Shown one piece after another: positions 58,801-64,000 of a stretch of DNA of 64,000 nt. The notes under the pieces are model-generated. The model had not been told where the DNA came from, made no database searches, and was given only the letters and a program-made list of their open reading frames with translations. Both the position numbers and the translations under genes were made by a program. Position 1 is the first letter of the stretch, and each line of letters opens with the position of its first letter. Origin of the DNA: Erythrophleum ivorense (taxonomy: Eukaryota; Streptophyta; Magnoliopsida; Fabales; Fabaceae); contig JAIUCV010000399.1 of the NCBI GenBank assembly GCA_026724425.1, positions 496,001 through 560,000 of the forward strand. Direction: 5' to 3'.

Positions 58801-60943
58801 CAGATAGCATGTAGGATATATTAGGCCACAAAAATCATCCAAAATATATCAAATAACATGAGTAAAAATTCAAGAACTTCTTGCTCAATGCTTTTTCTCA
58901 AAAATTTGACTTTTTATATAGTGATCCATAATTCACCAAATTTTGACCATAAGCTTCATTTTTTATGTAGATTAACTTAATATAATTGGATTTTGAAAAA
59001 ATTTTCCCTAAATATATGTACATGTGTTGGCTGAACCTATGCACTAAGGAAGATGTATGATTTTGCTTTATTTTCATGTCACCAAATAGCCACACATACA
59101 TATTCAAGGAAGATAAACAAAAGCCCTCAATCAATTTCTAGAGATTTCACATTTATTCTATAATTTTTTTAAGTTAAAAGTTAGGAGTTTCTTGCTAATT
59201 TCTTCATCAAAATCAAAGCTATATTAATCTTTCTCTTCCTTAGGCTACCTTCCATTATTTCCTCATTTATTTTCTCTTTGATTTCTTCTAGGACTTCTTG
59301 AAATACAAAATTTCATGATTTGTAGAAAAATTGCTAAGAATAGGAATTTTCTTGAACCACACAAATCCATAAGCCATATATGTGATTTCTCTATCTTTTC
59401 TTAGCTTGAATTCATGGAAACAACAAAATTTCCTATCTCATCGTGCCATGGTTGAAACTTAGAAAGGAAGAGAAGAGAAAAATTCTTGGAGAAAAATAGA
59501 AGAAAAACCAAGGAGAAGAAAGTCTATCTATGTTACCTTAATTTTGCAGTGTTTGATTTCCTCCGGTAGATTTTCTTTCTCTCTTTCTCTTCCCTTTTCT
59601 ACCTCCTTAAGCCGAGTTTCTCCTCTTTCTTCTTCTCCTTCCCTTGGCCAAATTGTATGTGTGTGTTTTGTGTGTGAGTGTGGTGTGAATATATGTGTGT
59701 GTTTTGTATGTTATATTTACAAATGAATGGCTAATATTTAATCAACTTTAATGTGGAAGATCTTGGCCTTTAGATCAAATGGATGGTCAGGATTTAAACT
59801 TGAAATGAGAGATTAAATGTGGGTCTTTAGATTAGATCAAAAGTTGTGATTGGATCTTAAAAAGGTGAAGAAATCTAAGCCATTGGATTGCATGAACGAT
59901 TCAGATCATATCATGTTTTATGGATGAATATTAGCCGTTGGATTACCATGGTTACTTTTTCATAATGTGTGAAGATAGGATTGTATTTAATGTTGTTTAA
60001 GTCAACGTCTATGTCATGTTGATGTCAGTATTTACTTTTTCATAAAACGTGAAATTTTATAAGATTTTCTTACATAAGCTTATGTAATTGCTTTGTAGTT
60101 CATATAGTTTCCAAAATTCTCTTCTAGTTTCTAGTTTCTTCTTCACACATGGCACCATATCATCATTCTCCCTCTTCCATGGTGCCACATCAGCACCTTC
60201 CCACCTTCATGGTGTCAAGTCAACTCTTTCTCAATTAGAATTTAAAAAATTGCCATTGTTTTATAGGTTTTTCATAATATTTTATTTAATTTGTGTTTTC
60301 TAAGTTTTTTGCTATATTTTAATATTATTTAAGCCTACAAGGATTTCATTTAATGTCTCCAACCATATATATAAATATTATTTATTTTTCTAATATTTTA
60401 TTAGTTAGGGCCCAAATGACCGTTTTGCCCCTAGTAGTGATATAACAGACAAGTATCTCTATTTGTTTTTCGCTTATATTTTCTTTGTAACTCCATATTT
60501 CTAGATTCCGTCACCACCATCTAGTAGATCTTTCTACATAGAATTTCCTGAGATGGCTAACTTGAGCTTAGGGGTTTAGTTCATCTCCATATAAGTTTAT
60601 AATTGTTTAGGGCTATTTTCTAGTCTTAATGATTTTAGAATTTCACACAACAAATTTTATAATTTTCTATGCATTTTTCCTAACTATTAATATATATATA
60701 TTAGACTAGTTCTAAATTCTCTATCCTTTTAGAAAATTTATTAAAGTTCATCTAGGTGACAAATGACGATTTTTCCCCTAGGCCCCCTAGACCCCCTAAA
60801 ATCTCAAAAATTTATGGGTCCTATTCAGCTTACACTTTTCATAAATGAAGCTACTTCGTTCAAATTCATCTTAGTAAACTTTAATAAATTTATTACATAA
60901 AATTCTAAATAATTAGAAAATCATAATTTTTAGGGATGTTACA
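58801..60943 (-). mobile_element. Family E chromovirus LTR, right part
   Basis: The rest of the LTR that begins at 37734. It ends TTAGGGATGTTACA at 60943, directly beside a polypurine-like tract (TTTAAATGGAGAGAGGAA on the minus strand) and a chromovirus pol end, so it is the 3' LTR of a second chromovirus in minus orientation. Together the parts make about 3.87 kb. Includes a T/C-rich stretch (59560-59640), a GTGTGTGT-rich stretch (59658-59710) and, near 60405, GGGCCCAAATGACCGTTTTGCCCC. Frames at 58898, 59544 and 60088 have no support. Confidence 0.8.
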
Positions 60944-61375
60944 TTCCTCTCTCCATTTAAAAAATTTTGTCCTCAAAATTTAAAATATGTATCTTAATTA
61001 AATAATTCTAGATACTTATGTCGCATATCTTCTTCTATTTCCCAAGTTGCTTCTTCAGGTGTCATTCCTTCCCATTCCATTTTCACTAGAGGAATTGTTT
61101 TATTCCTTAACTATTTTTGGTTAGTGTCCAAACTTGATATTAGGCTTATTGCGTATGTTAAATTTTCCTGAAGCTGTACTGATTTATTATCTAAGACATG
61201 TGAAGGATCAGGAATATGCTTTCTCAATTAGGATACAGGGAAAACATTATGAAGGTTTGACAAATGAGATGGTAAGGCTAGTTGATAGGCTACTGGACCA
61301 ATTCTTTTGAGAATTTGATAAAGACCAAGGTACCAAGGATAACACCATATTATTCTAGGTCTTCCTTTCTATATA
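60944..61375 (-). pseudogene. pol: Second chromovirus: GPY/F module and chromodomain
   Basis: Read on the minus strand, 61375 to 60944 encodes the end of an integrase: the GPY/F module (IGPVAYQLALPSHLSNLHNV), a linker (KHIPDPSHVLDNKSV) and the chromodomain (KMEWEGMTPEEATWEIEEDM), with a few stops. It is homologous to, but clearly different from, the same region of the family A element at 42250-42620. It is followed by the purine tract and the family E LTR. The upstream part of pol is missing: family D sequence begins near 61376-61390. Confidence 0.88.
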
Positions 61376-63005
61376 TTAATTCCATTTCCTTGAAATAACA
61401 AAATTCCTTCAAGAAATTCCATTAAAATAATATAATATTTAACGTTGCATAGAGTTTAAAATTTTTGTTTCACATTTCGTGCCCCACATGAACTCATCCA
61501 TATTATTTTTTTACTCTAAATACATGTATACAATTCAAAACCATCCCAAAATGTTCCCTAAATCCCGAGCTTGGATCATTCATACACAAAATTATAAAGT
61601 TCAATCTCAAGCTGGTGTGCTAGGTTTCTGGTGCAAACTTTGAAAACTCATAATTTATTCTAGAAAAATCAAAATCAAGTAAATGATAGCTTTCTAGAAA
61701 TCTATAAATGTTAACTCTAGGTTAAAAATTATTCTAGATCATGAGAACATCATCTGGACCATGATTGATAGCAGAAAAGTACTAAAGGTCTAGCTGCCCT
61801 AGTTTTCTATCACAAGTTACTGATATAAACTTCAACAATTTATAACTAATTCTAGAAACATCAAAATCCAGTAAACCATACCATTCTAGAAATCAATGGA
61901 TGTCTATTAGAGGTTAAAAATAATTCTAGATCAAGATAGAAATGTTTAGCTACTAAATATTGATGGAATAGAGACAAAGGTCTGGCCGCGTCCCTGATAC
62001 TGATATGGAACTTCAAAAATTCATTTCTCTCTCAATATAAATCCAAATGAGGTGCTCTTAAGTGCTATAGAAATATTATCATGTATAGTTTATTCTTGCA
62101 AAATTTCATAGTCATTGGATATCATTTGGCCCTCAGATAACACAGGAGAAGAAACTTATCATATGAACAATAACAGGACCAATTTAGTTGTTTTTTGCTA
62201 ATTTTGGAAATTCATAATTAATTCTCTAGAGATCCAAATAATATAGTCTTTAACTTCTCAAAAAGCTCTAGATGAGTCCTATATTCATGCCAAATGTTAT
62301 GGGAAAATTCATCCATTTGGTCAGTTTGTGACATAGGGTTGCATAATGGCATTTTTATGCCTCTCAAAGGGTCAAGAATAGTCCATTTTGGTTTCTAGCT
62401 TTTCCAATACCACTTAAGCATGTGAGAAAGCATCAAAACAGACCTCTAACCATATCTAAAGGATATAAATATCCATACATCTTAAAATGACTCTCCTACT
62501 TATTGCTATACACAAAGAACTTATATACATAACTTGACATTTCAATGTAAAAAACATTCCATATCATACATATGCTTCCAATTCTCATACATACTTCACA
62601 TATCCATGTATATACATATATTCAAGAGGCTATACATCATACACATCATAAGGTTACATCATTTGACAACAAAATGGTTACAATACAAGCATTTAGCAAA
62701 TCTCTTGTCAATCTTCTTGCCTTTAAGTATGGTGACTTCCATTTCTTTGCTCACTTGGTCCACCTAGACATGTTAAAACAATGGAGGGGGAAGAGTGAGA
62801 TTCTAGCAATCCCAATATTTCACCACCCTTTCAAATATACATAATGGATGCAATTTCAAATTTAAGAATGAATGCATGGCAAACTTCCAATTCATGAACA
62901 TACATAATACATTTCTCACATTCAAGAAGTCATGCTCATCATACATAAGCTTGCCAAGACAATGGTTTAGCCTCACCTATTTTCTTTAGAACTTTGGACT
63001 TGCCT
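61376..63005 (-). mobile_element. Family D LTR fragment
   Basis: Reverse-oriented family D sequence, recognisable from ACGTTGCATAGAG near 61441 (reference: ACGTTGCATCG in 27372-31045) and GACACATGAACTCATCC-like sequence near 61490, through the repeated AATTAATTCTAGAAA blocks, to the GACTTGCCT at 63005 that in the reference precedes CACCC. The left end is not clear. The right end is where another D LTR begins at 63006. Confidence 0.65.
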
Positions 63006-63948
63006 TGTAACACCATAATTTCTAGCTCATTTCATGCTATATCTATGCTTCCCATTATGCATCTCATGGAAGAACCAAGAAATTAGCATAAAAATAATGA
63101 ATATTTTTGCGTTGCGTCGCATATGAAAATTTCATTTGGTGTCACGTGGACCATGTGAGCTCATCCATCACATTCTCATATTTGATTACATGAATACAAC
63201 TTATTTGCATCATGAAAAGTGGCCTACAACTCATGGAACTCAAAGGGAGGCTTAAAATACACATACATATTTTTGGCTAGATTTTTCTACTTTTCTGTCA
63301 CAATTTTGGAAAATCATAATTAATTCTAAAAAAATCAAAATCATGCATTCTTGGCCATTATTAAAAGCTACACATGTTTACTTCGTGCTAAAAATATGTC
63401 TAAACCATAATATCCAACAAAGAAGACTTTTGACATTCGAAATGGTCTAGAGGTCAGGCTGTCCATGGGTGCTGTCATAGAATTCTGTAGCAAACTTCAA
63501 AAATGTCCAATTAATTTCACAAAAATCTAATCTATGCAAATAAACCAATATGGAAAGCTATGGATGTTACCTAGAGGGGAAAAATAACTCCAAACTATCT
63601 TAGGTCCTTGAAACTTAATCAAACAATAACTGAGGTCAGCTAGAGTTCCTCATACTGGACAGATTCTTTAAAAATTAATATCTCCCTTTCTAGACATCCA
63701 AATGAGGTGCTTCTAGTTGGCACAAGTCACTGGAAATATCTAGTTTCTTTGTATAAAATTTTATGTCAATTGGATATCATTGGGCCCTATGTGACAAATT
63801 TTATTTTCAGACTGAGTGAGTAATGACATAACTAAAACTAGAAAATTTGCCAACTTTGAAAATTCATTAAATATTCTCTTGACCTCCAAAAATCTTGTTC
63901 TTTAGCTTCTCAAAAAGCTCTCAATAAGCTTTAATTATATGCTAAATC
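63006..63948 (-). mobile_element. Family D LTR nested in D, cut by window
   Basis: Starts TGTAACACCATAATTTCTAG, the exact terminus of family D, right after TGCCT (63001-63005, would-be TSD). It follows the reference copy base by base for about 900 bases and is then interrupted at 63949 by a family A LTR. The rest lies beyond the window. Confidence 0.8.
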
Positions 63949-64000
63949 TGTGATGACCTTAACTTCTAACCATTGTAATTAAGGTTAACTACGCGATTAA
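63949..64000 (-). mobile_element. Start of another family A LTR
   Basis: TGTGATGACCTTAACTTC followed by an ATTGTAATTAAGG-type segment matches the left terminus of the minus-oriented family A LTRs (compare 39465 and 53004). Preceded by AAATC. Only 52 bases are in the window, so it may be a solo LTR or part of a larger element. Confidence 0.75.

Noticed and set aside
59658..59710. GTGT-rich stretch, and other short simple repeats (for example 4826-4842, 20036-20055, 44925-44945, 60690-60702)
   Set aside because: Ordinary short microsatellites in A/T-rich LTR DNA with no further structure.
1..64000. CRISPR arrays, tRNA or rRNA genes, bacterial-type operons, host gene exons
   Set aside because: None seen. 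Repeats are dispersed LTR families, not spaced CRISPR repeats; the only tRNA-like matches are primer-binding sites; and no multi-exon gene with a recognisable protein family was found.

Overview
This window is plant nuclear DNA, most likely from a flowering plant, and it consists almost entirely of nested LTR retrotransposons. The base composition is strongly AT-rich. No intact host gene, tRNA, rRNA, CRISPR array or operon is visible. All recognisable coding sequence is retrotransposon gag-pol: Ty3/gypsy of the Athila type and of the chromovirus (Tekay/Del-like) type, plus one small Ty1/copia RNase H remnant. Every one of these reading frames is broken. I did not find a new biological system. 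The value of the window is an unusually readable insertion history, several exact 5-bp target-site duplications (TSDs), and some repeated sequence motifs inside the LTRs.

I name the long-LTR families by letter. Family A is a chromovirus LTR of about 2.6-3.0 kb (sense start TGTAACACC). Family B is about 3.1 kb and known here only as solo LTRs. Family D is about 3.5-3.7 kb (sense start TGTAATGTCC). Family E is about 3.9 kb and belongs to a second chromovirus. Strands given for A, D and E follow the inferred transcription direction; the sense of B is not established.

Layout. 1-2839: a family D LTR inside another D LTR, inserted in a plus-strand Athila pol relic (2840-6566). That relic is itself split by an A solo LTR (3819-6437, TSD CCACC). 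6567-7796: a truncated A LTR. 7797-10998: an Athila 5' LTR with promoter, primer-binding site and leader on the plus strand. It abuts a minus-strand Athila pol (10998-14695) and a truncated A LTR (to 15058). 15059-18211: D and A fragments. 18212-21340: a B solo LTR (TSD CTAAA). 21865-23640: unclassified retroelement-like DNA. 23641-33566: an A solo LTR (TSD AGAGT) holding a D solo LTR (25707-32856), which holds another D solo LTR (27372-31045, TSD AAGGG). 33572-37733: copia remnant and a diverged D-like LTR. 37734-60943: an E LTR split by a complete two-LTR A chromovirus (39465-58795). That element carries three further solo LTRs: B at 43604-46760, A at 47140-49929 (TSD CTTGT) and A at 54925-57916 (TSD CCATA). 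60944-61375: the 3' end of the E element's pol. 61376-64000: D fragments and the start of another A LTR.

How the parts relate: nothing here works as a pathway. Insertions have landed repeatedly in older insertions, unequal recombination has reduced most elements to solo LTRs, and many visible breaks are C-to-T or G-to-A type changes, as expected for old methylated heterochromatic DNA.
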